A stretch of DNA of 64,000 nucleotides from Knoellia locipacati (GTDB lineage Bacteria > Actinomycetota > Actinomycetes > Actinomycetales > Dermatophilaceae), in the NCBI RefSeq assembly GCF_007992835.1, contig NZ_BKBA01000002.1:1-64000 (forward strand), given 5' to 3'. The position numbers were made by a program, and so were the translations under genes. The notes under the pieces are model-generated. The model did not search any database. It was given only the letters and a program-made list of their open reading frames with translations, and was not told where the DNA came from. Shown here piece after piece: positions 17,274 through 25,913 of this stretch; position 1 is the first letter of the stretch, and every line of letters begins with the position of its first letter.

Positions 17274-18532
17274 GGCGCGTCCACGCTCGCGGCGGGTCGC
17301 GCGGTGGGGTCCCCGGGAGCGTCCGCGTCGTCGGGAGCGTCCGTGTCGTCGGGAGCGTCCGCGTCGTCGGGAGCCGCCGCCGCGGTGCCCGAGGCGGCCG
17401 CGTCGTCGTCCGTGGCAACCCCGAAGGCGTGCCCGGAGCTCCACTCGAGCCAGACCTCGTCACCCGGGCGCAGGTGGTTGCGCTCGACGTCGAGGTTCTG
17501 CTCGTAGACCATCCACGTGCTGCCCGACGGGACCGTCACGAGGTACTGGGTGGCGACCCCGGTGAAGCTCACGTCGACCACGGTGGCCCGCACGTCGTTG
17601 CCGGCGTCCCGGGGGCGCTCGTCGGAGATCCGCACCTTCTCGGGGCGCACGCCGAAGGTGACCGCCCCACTGCTGACCGTGCTGCGGGCCTTCGGGATCC
17701 GCGCCGTCGTGCCGGCGACCTCGACGACGAGGTCGTCACCGTCGGTGTCGACGACGCGGCCGTTGCCGAGGTTGGACTGCCCGAGGAAGTTGGCCACGAA
17801 CGTCGTCCGGGGCAGGTCGTAGAGGACCTCGGGGTGCCCCATCTGCTCGACCCGTCCGAGGTTCATCACCGCGACGGTGTCGGCCATCGTCATGGCCTCC
17901 TCCTGGTCGTGGGTGACGTGGATGAAGGTCAGACCCACCTCGGTCTGGATGCCCTTGAGCTCGACCTGCATCTGGCGCCGCAGCTTGAGGTCGAGGGCAC
18001 CGAGCGGCTCGTCGAGCAGGAGCACCTCCGGACGGTTGACGAGGGCCCGCGCCACGGCGACGCGCTGCTGCTGGCCACCCGAGAGCTGACCGGGCTTGCG
18101 GCCGGCGAAGCGGGTCATCTCCACGAGCTCGAGCGCCTCGTCGGCGAGCCTGAGCGCGTCGGACTCGCCCCGGCGCTTGGGCCCGAAGGCGACGTTGTCG
18201 CGCACGGTGAGGTGGGGGAAGAGGGCATAGCTCTGGAACACCGTGTTGACGGGGCGCTCGTAGGGTCGTGACCCGGTGAGGTCGGTGTCACCGATGAGGA
18301 TCCGCCCGCTCGTGGGCTGCTCGAGACCGGCGACCATGCGCAGGGTCGTCGTCTTGCCGCAGCCGGAGGGCCCGAGGAGCGCGAAGAACGAGCCGCGGGG
18401 CACGTCGAGGGTGAGGTCGTCGACGGCGGTGAAGTCGGTGAAGACCTTGGTGACGCCGTCGATGTGGAGGTCGCCCTGGGCCTCGCGGAAGCCCCTGGCG
18501 GCCTTGCCCTGTGCGCCGGAGAAGAGGCCCAT
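17270..18532 (-). CDS. potA: spermidine/putrescine ABC transporter ATP-binding protein, PotA type
   Basis: This 420-residue ATPase has Walker [12 protein letters not shown], signature [16 protein letters not shown], Walker [14 protein letters not shown]-loop [12 protein letters not shown] and a C-terminal TOBE domain (about 285-365). The last 45 residues are an acidic DDADAP-type repeat encoded by three 18-bp tandem units (17315-17368); they lie beyond the normal family length. Its ATG shares one base with the potD stop. It powers polyamine uptake with PotB, PotC and PotD. Confidence 0.92.
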   Translation of the reverse strand: MGLFSGAQGKAARGFREAQGDLHIDGVTKVFTDFTAVDDLTLDVPRGSFFALLGPSGCGKTTTLRMVAGLEQPTSGRILIGDTDLTGSRPYERPVNTVFQSYALFPHLTVRDNVAFGPKRRGESDALRLADEALELVEMTRFAGRKPGQLSGGQQQRVAVARALVNRPEVLLLDEPLGALDLKLRRQMQVELKGIQTEVGLTFIHVTHDQEEAMTMADTVAVMNLGRVEQMGHPEVLYDLPRTTFVANFLGQSNLGNGRVVDTDGDDLVVEVAGTTARIPKARSTVSSGAVTFGVRPEKVRISDERPRDAGNDVRATVVDVSFTGVATQYLVTVPSGSTWMVYEQNLDVERNHLRPGDEVWLEWSSGHAFGVATDDDAAASGTAAAAPDDADAPDDTDAPDDADAPGDPTARPAASVDAP

Positions 18533-19779
18533 CAGTTGCCCACCACCTTCGCCCAGGCGGCGCCGTAGTCGGCGTCCTCCTGGGGCTTGAGAGCCCTGAA
18601 GCCCAGGATGTTGTTGTCCTTGATGTAGGACTCGCTCGGGAAGATGAACGGGCTCTTGGCGAGCTCGGGGTCGATCTTCTCCATCTCGGCCTGGGCGCCC
18701 TGGACGGGACAGACGTAGTTGACGTACGCCGCGACCTGCGCCGCCACCTCAGGTTGGTAGTAGTAGTCCATGAGCGCCATCGCGTTGCGACGGTGGCGCG
18801 ACGTGATCGGGATCATCATGTTGTCGCTCCACAGGGTGCCGCCGCTCTCGGGGATCTGGAACTGCCAGCTGTCGTTCTCGGTCTCGGCGCGCAGCACGAA
18901 GAGGTCGCCGCTCCAGACGATCCCGGCGATGGCGTTGCCCGACTTGAGGTCCTCGATGTAGGAGTTGCCCTTGACCCGCCGGATGTAGCCGTCGCTGATG
19001 CGCTTGTCGATCTCGGCGACGGCGGCCTCGAACTGCGCCTTGCCGAAGTCCCGCGAGATGTCGACGCCCTGGCTCATCATGATGAGCCCGAGGGTGTCGC
19101 GGAACTCGCTGAGCACGACGACCTTGCCCTTGAGGTCGTCGGCCCACAGGTCGTCGATGGACTTGAGGTCGCGCCCGACCTTGCTGCGGTCGTAGCCGAT
19201 GCCACCGAAGCCGCTCTGCCAGGTGAGGCTGTGCTGCCGGCCGGGGTCGAACGAGACGTCCTTGAGCGAGTCGAGCAGGTTCGCGGCGTGCGGCATCCGG
19301 ATGAGCTCGAGCGGCTGGCACAGCTGGTCGCGGATGACCCGGTTGGCCATCCAGTCGGTGAACACGAAGATGTCCTTGCCGATGTCCTGCTTGGCCCGCA
19401 GCTGGGGGGCGATCTTGTTGAAGTAGGTGTCGTTGTCGTCGATGTCCTCGGAGTACGTCGCCGTGATGCCGGTGGCGGCGATGAAGGCTTCCAGCGTCGG
19501 GTACTTCTTCGTGTCCTCGTCGTAGTCGAGGTATGCCGTCCAGTTGGCGAAGTCGACCGTCTTCTCTGTCGCCGACAGGTCCTCGGGCAGCGCGGGCGCG
19601 GTGGACCCGCCGGCAGCCGGTGGCGCGGGCGGGGCGCAGGCGCTGAGCGCGGTGGCTCCCGCCCCCAGCAGCGCGCCGCCGAGCAGACCGCGTCGCGACA
19701 GCGAGCCGCGCGCCGTGCGCCGCGCGGCGTCGACGAGGTGCCGGGTGGCGGGGTCGGCGGGTGGAGGCAGGGGCTTCAT
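18532..19779 (-). CDS. potD: polyamine ABC transporter substrate-binding lipoprotein, PotD type
   Basis: This 415-residue protein has an N-terminal signal with twin arginines (SLSRRGLLGGALLGAGATALSAC, lipobox LSAC near residue 47), then a periplasmic-binding-protein-like fold. PotD/PotF-type features include FANWTAYLDYDEDT, YSEDIDDNDTYF, FVFTDWMANR, GIVWSGDLFVLRAE and ALMDYYYQPEVAAQVAAYVNYVCPV. It should capture putrescine or spermidine at the cell surface. The ATG at 19779 is the start; the longer open frame to 20805 is the aldehyde dehydrogenase gene in another frame. Confidence 0.9.
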   Translation of the reverse strand: MKPLPPPADPATRHLVDAARRTARGSLSRRGLLGGALLGAGATALSACAPPAPPAAGGSTAPALPEDLSATEKTVDFANWTAYLDYDEDTKKYPTLEAFIAATGITATYSEDIDDNDTYFNKIAPQLRAKQDIGKDIFVFTDWMANRVIRDQLCQPLELIRMPHAANLLDSLKDVSFDPGRQHSLTWQSGFGGIGYDRSKVGRDLKSIDDLWADDLKGKVVVLSEFRDTLGLIMMSQGVDISRDFGKAQFEAAVAEIDKRISDGYIRRVKGNSYIEDLKSGNAIAGIVWSGDLFVLRAETENDSWQFQIPESGGTLWSDNMMIPITSRHRRNAMALMDYYYQPEVAAQVAAYVNYVCPVQGAQAEMEKIDPELAKSPFIFPSESYIKDNNILGFRALKPQEDADYGAAWAKVVGN

Positions 19780-19814
19780 CGGCGTGTCCCTCAGGGTGGG
19801 TTGTCGGGTCGGGT

Positions 19815-21263
19815 TCAGGACTCGATGTTGGCCATGACGTGCTTGATGCGGGTGTAGTCCTCGAGGCCGTAGAGCGAGAGGTCCTTGCCGTAGCCGGAGC
19901 GCTTGAACCCCCCGTGGGGCATCTCGGCGGCGATCGGGATGTGGGTGTTGACCCAGACGCAGCCGAAGTCCAGCGCCTTGGTCATCCGCATGGCCCGGCC
20001 GAAGTCCTTGGTCCACACGCTCGACGCCAGCCCGTAGTCGACCCCGTTGGCCCACCGGATCGCCTCGGCCTCGTCGCTGAACTGCTGGACGGTGATGACC
20101 GGCCCGAAGATCTCGTCCTGGATCGCCTCGTCGTCCTGTCGGAGCCCGGACAGGACCGTCGGCTCGAGGAAGTAGCCGTCGCCGAGGTCGCTGCGGCGGT
20201 TGCCCCCGGCCGCGACGCTGGCATGTCCGGGGAGCCGGTCGATGAACCCCTGCACCCGCTCGAGCTGGCTGACGTTGTTGACCGGTCCGAGGAGGGCGTC
20301 CTCGTCGTCGGGCAGGCCGACCTTGGCCGAGGAGCGCGCGTACTCCGCGAGGGCGGCGACGAAGTCGTCGTGGATCCGCGGGGCGACGAGCACCCGGGTC
20401 GCGGCGGTGCAGTCCTGGCCGGCGTTGAAGTAGCCGGCGACTGCGATGCCCTCGACGGCCGCCTCGATGTCGGCGTCGTCGAACACGACCACCGGCGCCT
20501 TGCCCCCGAGCTCGAGGTGCACCCGCTTGACCTGGTGCGAGGCGCTGCCCGCCACCTGCGTGCCCGCGCGGACGGACCCGGTGATCGCGACGAGGGACGG
20601 CGTCGGGTGCTCGACGAGGGCCCGGCCCGTGTCGCGGTCGCCGGTGACGACGTTGAACGTGCCCGGCGGGAGGAACTCCGAGGCGATCTCGGCGAGGAGG
20701 AGCGTGGTCTCGGGTGTCGTGTCCGAGGGCTTGAGGACGATGGTGTTGCCCGCGGCCAGCGCCGGCGCGATCTTCCAGACCGCCATCATCAGCGGGTAGT
20801 TCCACGGCGTGACCTGCCCGACGACGCCGATGGGCTCGCGCCGGATCCAGCTGGTGTGACCCTTGAGGTACTCACCGGCCGACTTGCCCTCGAGGACACG
20901 GGCGGCACCGGCGAAGAAGCGGATCTGGTCGATGGCCGGGGGCAGCTCCTCGCTCGCGGTGAGCGCCCACGGCTTGCCGGTGTTCTCTGCCTCGAGCCGG
21001 ACGAACTCGTCGGACCGTCGCTCGATGGCGTCGGCGAGCCTGAGCAGCGCCTGCTGCCGCTCGCTCGGAGTGGTCTGACCCCACTCCTCGAAGGCCTTGC
21101 TCGCGGCGGTGTAGGCCGCGTCGACGTCGGCCTCCCCCGAGACCGGGGCCGTGGCCACGACCTGGGCCGTGACGGGGCTGACGAGCTCGGACCGGGCATC
21201 GGTCTGCGCGTCGACGTGCTCGCCTCCGATGAAGTTGCGGAGGACGCGAGGACTGGTGGTCAT
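19815..21263 (-). CDS. gamma-aminobutyraldehyde dehydrogenase (PatD/PuuC-like)
   Basis: This 482-residue aldehyde dehydrogenase has the cofactor motif [36 protein letters not shown], the catalytic Glu in LELGGKAP and Cys in [11 protein letters not shown], and EIFGPVITV. The GQDCTAATR pattern matches the aminobutyraldehyde/PatD class. It would oxidise 4-aminobutanal, made by the divergent aminotransferase, to GABA. It is the first gene of the operon continuing with potDABC. The start is the ATG at 21263. A good promoter lies at 21325-21352. Confidence 0.87.
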   Translation of the reverse strand: MTTSPRVLRNFIGGEHVDAQTDARSELVSPVTAQVVATAPVSGEADVDAAYTAASKAFEEWGQTTPSERQQALLRLADAIERRSDEFVRLEAENTGKPWALTASEELPPAIDQIRFFAGAARVLEGKSAGEYLKGHTSWIRREPIGVVGQVTPWNYPLMMAVWKIAPALAAGNTIVLKPSDTTPETTLLLAEIASEFLPPGTFNVVTGDRDTGRALVEHPTPSLVAITGSVRAGTQVAGSASHQVKRVHLELGGKAPVVVFDDADIEAAVEGIAVAGYFNAGQDCTAATRVLVAPRIHDDFVAALAEYARSSAKVGLPDDEDALLGPVNNVSQLERVQGFIDRLPGHASVAAGGNRRSDLGDGYFLEPTVLSGLRQDDEAIQDEIFGPVITVQQFSDEAEAIRWANGVDYGLASSVWTKDFGRAMRMTKALDFGCVWVNTHIPIAAEMPHGGFKRSGYGKDLSLYGLEDYTRIKHVMANIES

Positions 21264-21307
21264 GGCGGTCACAGACACTCCAATGCAGGACGTCGGCTGG
21301 GTGCCGA

Positions 21308-21352
21308 TGCAGGTGCGTTCCTGCACTGTAGGCCCGCGACAGCAGATTTCAA
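21308..21352 (-). promoter_or_regulatory. promoter with overlapping palindromic operator for the polyamine operon
   Basis: On the minus strand, TTGAAA (21352-21347) and TACAGT (21330-21325) are separated by 16 bases, a good -35/-10 pair. Immediately downstream is the inverted repeat TGCAGG-6-CCTGCA (21308-21325), covering the expected start point. A further TGCAGG lies at 21284-21289. A repressor binding here could control uptake and oxidation together; the divergent AsnC-type regulator is the obvious candidate. Confidence 0.6.
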
Positions 21353-21360
21353 CCGCTTCT

Positions 21361-21389
21361 TCCGAAGATTTGTCATGGATCCGAAGGTT
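21361..21389. promoter_or_regulatory. direct repeat TCCGAAG(A/G)TT upstream of the AsnC-type regulator
   Basis: TCCGAAGATT (21361-21370) and TCCGAAGGTT (21380-21389) are direct repeats with a 19-bp period in the most AT-rich part of the divergent region. Lrp/AsnC proteins often bind imperfect repeats phased with the helix, so this may be an autoregulatory site. I see no clear -10/-35 pair for the plus strand. Confidence 0.35.
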
Positions 21390-21460
21390 GTACGCCCAGA
21401 ATCAACGGAATCCGTCGCCACCTGCTTGCATCTGTGGGGACGGAGCGGCACCATGGCCGC

Positions 21461-21937
21461 GTGGCCCCCACTGCGAGCACCCCGACCGACACGCGGCTCG
21501 ATGACATCGCGAAGGCGATCATCGAGCAGCTGCAGGAGGACGGAAGACGCGCGTACTCGGCCATCGCCAAGAAGGTCGGCCTGTCCGAAGCCGCTGTGCG
21601 ACAACGGGTTCAGCGACTCCTGGACCAGGAGGTCATGCAGATCGTCGCCGTCACCGACCCCCTCCAGGTCGGGTTCCGGCGGCAGGCGATGATCGGCATC
21701 CGGGTCGACGGCGACGTCTTCCCGGTGGCGGACGCCATCAGCGAGATGCCCGAGGTGTCCTACCTCGTGACCACCGCCGGGTCCTTCGACCTGCTCGCCG
21801 AGGTCGTCTGCGAGGACGACGAGCAGCTGCTCGAGATCGTCACCCGCCGGATCCGCGTCGTTCCCGGCGTCCGCACCACCGAGACGCTCGTCTATCTCAA
21901 ACTCAACAAGCAGCACTACAACTGGGGTACGCGATGA
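21461..21937 (+). CDS. Lrp/AsnC family transcriptional regulator
   Basis: This 158-residue protein has an N-terminal helix-turn-helix (IIEQLQEDGRRAYSAIAKKVGLSEAAVRQRVQRL) and a C-terminal RAM ligand-binding domain (AVTDPLQVGFRRQAMIGI to TTETLVYLKL). Such regulators respond to amino acids or amines. It is divergent from the polyamine operon and coupled (ATGA) to the aminotransferase, so it probably controls both arms. The start is uncertain: GTG at 21461 is used, with GTG 21434 as the alternative. No good ribosome-binding site is visible for either. Confidence 0.9.
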   Translation: MAPTASTPTDTRLDDIAKAIIEQLQEDGRRAYSAIAKKVGLSEAAVRQRVQRLLDQEVMQIVAVTDPLQVGFRRQAMIGIRVDGDVFPVADAISEMPEVSYLVTTAGSFDLLAEVVCEDDEQLLEIVTRRIRVVPGVRTTETLVYLKLNKQHYNWGTR

Positions 21938-23379
21938 CCACGACCAGCTCCACGCCCAGCTCGACCCACGGCTCCGGGACCACGTCCCCGCCCGAGACCG
22001 CGAGGACGCCCGCCGGCACGGCATACGCCGATGCGGCACGCGACCACCTGTGGATGCACTTCACGCGGCACTCCCCGCTCTACGACTCGAGCCCGGTGCC
22101 CATCATCGTTCGCGGTGAGGGACACCGGATCTGGGACGACAAGGGCCGCGAGTACATCGACGGCCTCGCCGGCCTGTTCGTCGTCCAGGTCGGCCACGGG
22201 CGCGACGAGCTGGCCGAGGCCGCGGCCCGGCAGGCCAAGGAGCTCGCGTTCTTCCCGCTGTGGTCCTACGCGCACCCCAAGGCCATCGAGCTCGCCGAGA
22301 GGCTCGCGGCCGGCGCGCCCGGTGACCTCAACCGCGTCTTCTTCACCACGGGCGGTGGCGAGGCGGTCGAGACCGCCTGGAAGCTCGCCAAGCAGTACTT
22401 CAAGCTCACCGGCAAGCCGTCCAAGCACAAGGTCATCAGCAGGGCCATCGCCTACCACGGCACGCCCCAGGGAGCCCTGTCGATCACCGGGATCCCGGGC
22501 GCCAAGGAGATGTTCGAGCCTCTGGTGCCGGGCGCGTTCAAGGTCCCGAACACCAACCAGTACCGCGCTCCCGAGCACCTTCGCGACGACGACAAGGCGT
22601 TCGGTCGCTGGGCCGCCGACCGCATCGCCGAGGCCATCGAGTTCGAGGGCCCCGACACCGTGGCCGCCGTGTTCCTCGAGCCGGTGCAGAACTCCGGCGG
22701 CTGCTTCCCCCCGCCCCCCGGCTACTTCGAGCGGGTGCGCGAGATCTGCGACCAGTACGACGTGCTGCTCGTCTCCGACGAGGTCATCTGCTCGTTCGGC
22801 CGCATCGGCTCGATGTTCGCCTGCGACGACTTCACCTACGTGCCCGACATCATCACCTGCGCCAAGGGCATGACCTCGGGCTACTCCCCCATCGGCGCGA
22901 TGATCGCCAGCGACCGCCTCTTCGAGCCGTTCAAGACCGGGACGACGACCTTCCCCCACGGCTACACCTTCGGTGGGCACCCCGTCTCCGCGGCGGTCGC
23001 GATGGCCAACCTCGACATCTTCGACCGGGAGGGTCTCAACGACCACGTGAGGGAGAACGCCCCTCGCTTCCGGGCCACACTGGACCGGCTGCTCGACCTG
23101 CCGATCGTGGGTGACGTGCGTGGCGCCGGCTACTTCTACGGCATCGAGCTGGTCAAGGACAAGGAGACCCGGGAGACGTTCGACGACGCCGAGTCCGAAC
23201 GGCTGCTGCGCGGCTACCTCTCCAAGGCGCTCTTCGAGGCCGGGCTCTACTGCCGCGCCGACGACCGGGGGGACCCCGTGATCCAGCTCGCCCCGCCGCT
23301 CATCATCGGGCAGACCGAGTTCGACGACATCGAGAGCCGGTTGCGCTCGGTCCTCAAGGACGCCGAGAAGCACCTCTGA
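21934..23379 (+). CDS. class III aminotransferase, probable putrescine/diamine aminotransferase
   Basis: This 481-residue PLP enzyme of the omega-aminotransferase family has GGGEAVETAWKLAKQY, the pyridine-contacting Asp in VSDEVICSFGRIG and the Schiff-base Lys in TCAKGMTSGYSPIGA (about 310). It would move an amino group from putrescine or a similar diamine to pyruvate or 2-oxoglutarate, giving 4-aminobutanal. It could also act on GABA, which would fill the missing GABA-to-semialdehyde step. It is coupled to the regulator gene upstream. Substrate is inferred from context. Confidence 0.85.
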   Translation: MTTTSSTPSSTHGSGTTSPPETARTPAGTAYADAARDHLWMHFTRHSPLYDSSPVPIIVRGEGHRIWDDKGREYIDGLAGLFVVQVGHGRDELAEAAARQAKELAFFPLWSYAHPKAIELAERLAAGAPGDLNRVFFTTGGGEAVETAWKLAKQYFKLTGKPSKHKVISRAIAYHGTPQGALSITGIPGAKEMFEPLVPGAFKVPNTNQYRAPEHLRDDDKAFGRWAADRIAEAIEFEGPDTVAAVFLEPVQNSGGCFPPPPGYFERVREICDQYDVLLVSDEVICSFGRIGSMFACDDFTYVPDIITCAKGMTSGYSPIGAMIASDRLFEPFKTGTTTFPHGYTFGGHPVSAAVAMANLDIFDREGLNDHVRENAPRFRATLDRLLDLPIVGDVRGAGYFYGIELVKDKETRETFDDAESERLLRGYLSKALFEAGLYCRADDRGDPVIQLAPPLIIGQTEFDDIESRLRSVLKDAEKHL

Positions 23380-23392
23380 CCAGCGCGTGACC

Positions 23393-24775
23393 ATGGGCAC
23401 AGACCCGTTGTGGTGGGACCCCGCGACGCCGAGATCGTATGCCGCACAGCAGGACCCGCTTCTCGCCCACGTGTCCGGCGTGCCCACGTCCGCCGACGTC
23501 GTCATCGTCGGCGCCGGCTTCACCGGGCTGTGGACGGCGCACTACCTGCTGAGCGCCGCGCCGAGCCTGGACGTCGTCGTGCTCGAGGCCGAGCACGTGG
23601 GGTTCGGTGCCAGTGGCCGCAACGGTGGCTGGGTGTCGGCGCTGTGGCCGGTCGGCCCCGAGACTCTGGCCCGACGCAGCGGGCGGACGGCGACGCTGGC
23701 GATGCTGGCCGCCCTGCGGGACACGGTCGACGAGGTCGGACGGGCTGCCGACTCGCTCGGGATCGACTGTGGCTTCCGCAAGGGTGGCGCGCTCGTCCTG
23801 GCCCGGACGGCAGCACAGGCCCGGCGCGCCCGGGCCGAGGTCATGCTGTCGCAGGAGTGGGGCACGGGCACGCGGTGGCTCGGTGCGGCAGAGACCCGTG
23901 AGCACCTGGCCGCGACGCAGCTCCACGGCGCCACGTTCAACCCCCACTGCGCCCGGGTGCACCCGCGCCGGCTCGTGGACGGTCTCGCGCGCGGCGTCAC
24001 GCGGCAGGGCGCACGAATCCACCAGGGCGTGCGGGTGGCGCGGATCGAGCCCGGCCGGGTCACCACCACCCAGGGGCAGGTCGTCGAGGCACGACACGTC
24101 CTGCGGGGCACCGAGGCCTGGACCGCCGCACTCCCCACCGAGCGACGCACCGTCGCCCCGGTCTACTCCCTCGTCGTGGCCACAGAGCCGCTCAGCGCGC
24201 CGATGTGGGACGCCATCGGGCTGCGCGACGGCGAGGTGTTCAGCGAGCACCGCCACGTCATCACCTACGGGCAGCGCACCGTCGACGGCCGGCTGGTCTT
24301 CGGTGGCCGCGGGGCGCCCTACCACTTCGGGTCGCGCATCACCCCGGCCCAGGACCACGACGACCGGGTCTTCACCGGGCTCCGTCACGCGCTGCGCGAC
24401 CTGCTGCCCCAGCTGGGTGACGTGGGTTTCACGCACGCATGGGGTGGCCCGCTCGGCATCGCCCGCGACTGGCACCCCAGCGTGGGGTACGACGCCGGGA
24501 CGGGCCTGGGCTGGGCCGGTGGCTACGTCGGGGACGGTGTCGCCGCGACGAACCTCGCCGGCCGCACCCTGACCGACCTCGTCCTGGGTCGCCGCACCCC
24601 ACTCACCGAGCTGCCCTGGGTCGGCCACCGCAGCCCACGGTGGGAGCCCGAGCCTCTGCGGTGGCTCGGCATCAACGCGGGGCTGCTCCTCGCGAACGCC
24701 GCGGACCGAGAGGAGTCGATCACCCGGCGACCGGCGGTCCTCGGGCGCGCGCTCTCGGCCCTCACCGGTCACTGA
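23393..24775 (+). CDS. FAD-dependent amine/D-amino acid oxidase family protein (PuuB-like)
   Basis: This 460-residue flavoprotein of the DAO family has the ADP-binding motif VVIVGAGFTGLWTAHYL near residue 37 and GFGASGRNGGWVSAL near 75. C-terminal GWAGGYVGDGVAATNLAGR binds FAD. Gamma-glutamylputrescine oxidase (PuuB) and related amine oxidases share this layout. Following the diamine aminotransferase by 13 bp, it probably offers an oxidative route for amine breakdown. No gamma-glutamyl-putrescine synthetase is nearby, so direct amine oxidation is as likely. The start could instead be the GTG at 23387. Confidence 0.82.
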   Translation: MGTDPLWWDPATPRSYAAQQDPLLAHVSGVPTSADVVIVGAGFTGLWTAHYLLSAAPSLDVVVLEAEHVGFGASGRNGGWVSALWPVGPETLARRSGRTATLAMLAALRDTVDEVGRAADSLGIDCGFRKGGALVLARTAAQARRARAEVMLSQEWGTGTRWLGAAETREHLAATQLHGATFNPHCARVHPRRLVDGLARGVTRQGARIHQGVRVARIEPGRVTTTQGQVVEARHVLRGTEAWTAALPTERRTVAPVYSLVVATEPLSAPMWDAIGLRDGEVFSEHRHVITYGQRTVDGRLVFGGRGAPYHFGSRITPAQDHDDRVFTGLRHALRDLLPQLGDVGFTHAWGGPLGIARDWHPSVGYDAGTGLGWAGGYVGDGVAATNLAGRTLTDLVLGRRTPLTELPWVGHRSPRWEPEPLRWLGINAGLLLANAADREESITRRPAVLGRALSALTGH

Positions 24776-24803
24776 CGCCGCCCCGCGACCTAGAGTCGGG
24801 GCC

Positions 24804-25913
24804 ATGCGAGAGAACGAGATCGAGACGCTGCGCGACCTCGACGCGGCACTCGCGAGCGGGGCCTCCCTGCGAGGCCTGCGGATCCAGGACCTCGACCTCA
24901 CCCGCCACGAGGAGCGGCTCCTCTCGCGGACCGACCTCGACGGTCTCGTCGTCCTCGGAGGCCGCCTCTCCCCCGAGCTCGACGAGCACCTGCGCCTGCA
25001 CGGCGCCCTCGTCTTCCCCACCGACCCGCACGCCCCCGTCAACCCCTACCGCGCGAGCCTCTACCAGCCGCACGACCTGTATGCCGGCCTCGCCCGCTAC
25101 GGCTACGAGAGCACCCCCGACGCACGGGCCTACACCTGGGCGCGCGACGCCGACCTGCACCACGACGTCTTCGCCACTCTGCTGCGCGCCATCCACGACG
25201 ACTCGGTGAGCGACGCCCTGAGCGAGTTCCTCGGCGCCGCACCGGTCGTCGGCGTCATGGGCGGTCACGCGCTGACGCGCGACAGCGAGGCGTATGCCGG
25301 TGCCGCCCGTCTCGGACACCGGCTCGCCTCCGCTGGGCTCGTCGTCGCCACGGGCGGCGGGCCGGGCGCGATGGAGGCCGCGAACCTCGGCGCCCTCAGC
25401 CCGTCACCCGAGGCGGTGACGACGGCGCTCGGGCGACTGGCCGGCATACCCTCGTTCCGTCCGTCGATCCGCGACTGGGCCACGGTCGCACTCGAGACCT
25501 ATGACGAGCTCGTGCGAGTCCCGTTGCCGGACAGCCGCATTCGCAGCGTCGGCATCCCGACCTGGTTCTACGGGCACGAGCCGCCCAACGTCTTCTGCAA
25601 CGGCATCGCGAAGTACTTCAGCAACGCGATCCGCGAGGACGGGCTGCTCGCCCGCTCGACCGCCGGGCTCATCGTCCTGCACGGCGCCGCTGGCACGGTG
25701 CAGGAGATCTTCCAGTCGATCACGCCGCTCTACTACGCGACGGAGGGCGGGGTGCTGCCGCCGCTGGTGCTCGTCGGCGTCGACCACTGGTCGCGCGACG
25801 TCCCGGTGTGGCCAGCGATCGAGGCGCTCGGGCGCGACCGGGGGCTCGGCCGGGTGGTCCACCTCGTCGACGACATCGACGAGGCCGCCGACATCGTGCT
25901 CAGCCGCGGGTGA
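24804..25913 (+). CDS. LOG/PpnN-like nucleotide-binding protein with variant active-site motif
   Basis: This 369-residue protein has a Rossmann-like lysine decarboxylase-like/LOG domain after an N-terminal extension of about 140 residues. VVGVMGGHALTRDS and VVATGGGPGAMEAANLGA match the LOG fold. The usual PGGxGTxxE motif reads HGAAGTVQEIF, losing the first Pro-Gly but keeping Gly-Thr and Glu. LOG enzymes and PpnN cleave the N-glycosidic bond of nucleoside monophosphates. Activity here is uncertain given the variant. It converges on the next gene with a 14-bp overlap. Confidence 0.78.
   Translation: MRENEIETLRDLDAALASGASLRGLRIQDLDLTRHEERLLSRTDLDGLVVLGGRLSPELDEHLRLHGALVFPTDPHAPVNPYRASLYQPHDLYAGLARYGYESTPDARAYTWARDADLHHDVFATLLRAIHDDSVSDALSEFLGAAPVVGVMGGHALTRDSEAYAGAARLGHRLASAGLVVATGGGPGAMEAANLGALSPSPEAVTTALGRLAGIPSFRPSIRDWATVALETYDELVRVPLPDSRIRSVGIPTWFYGHEPPNVFCNGIAKYFSNAIREDGLLARSTAGLIVLHGAAGTVQEIFQSITPLYYATEGGVLPPLVLVGVDHWSRDVPVWPAIEALGRDRGLGRVVHLVDDIDEAADIVLSRG

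Noticed and set aside
17315-17368. 18-bp tandem repeats as a regulatory element
   Set aside because: They lie in frame in potA and simply encode its acidic repetitive C-terminal tail.
19780-20805. Upstream extension of the potD frame
   Set aside because: The extra residues are the aldehyde dehydrogenase gene in another frame; the signal peptide and ATG at 19779 define potD.
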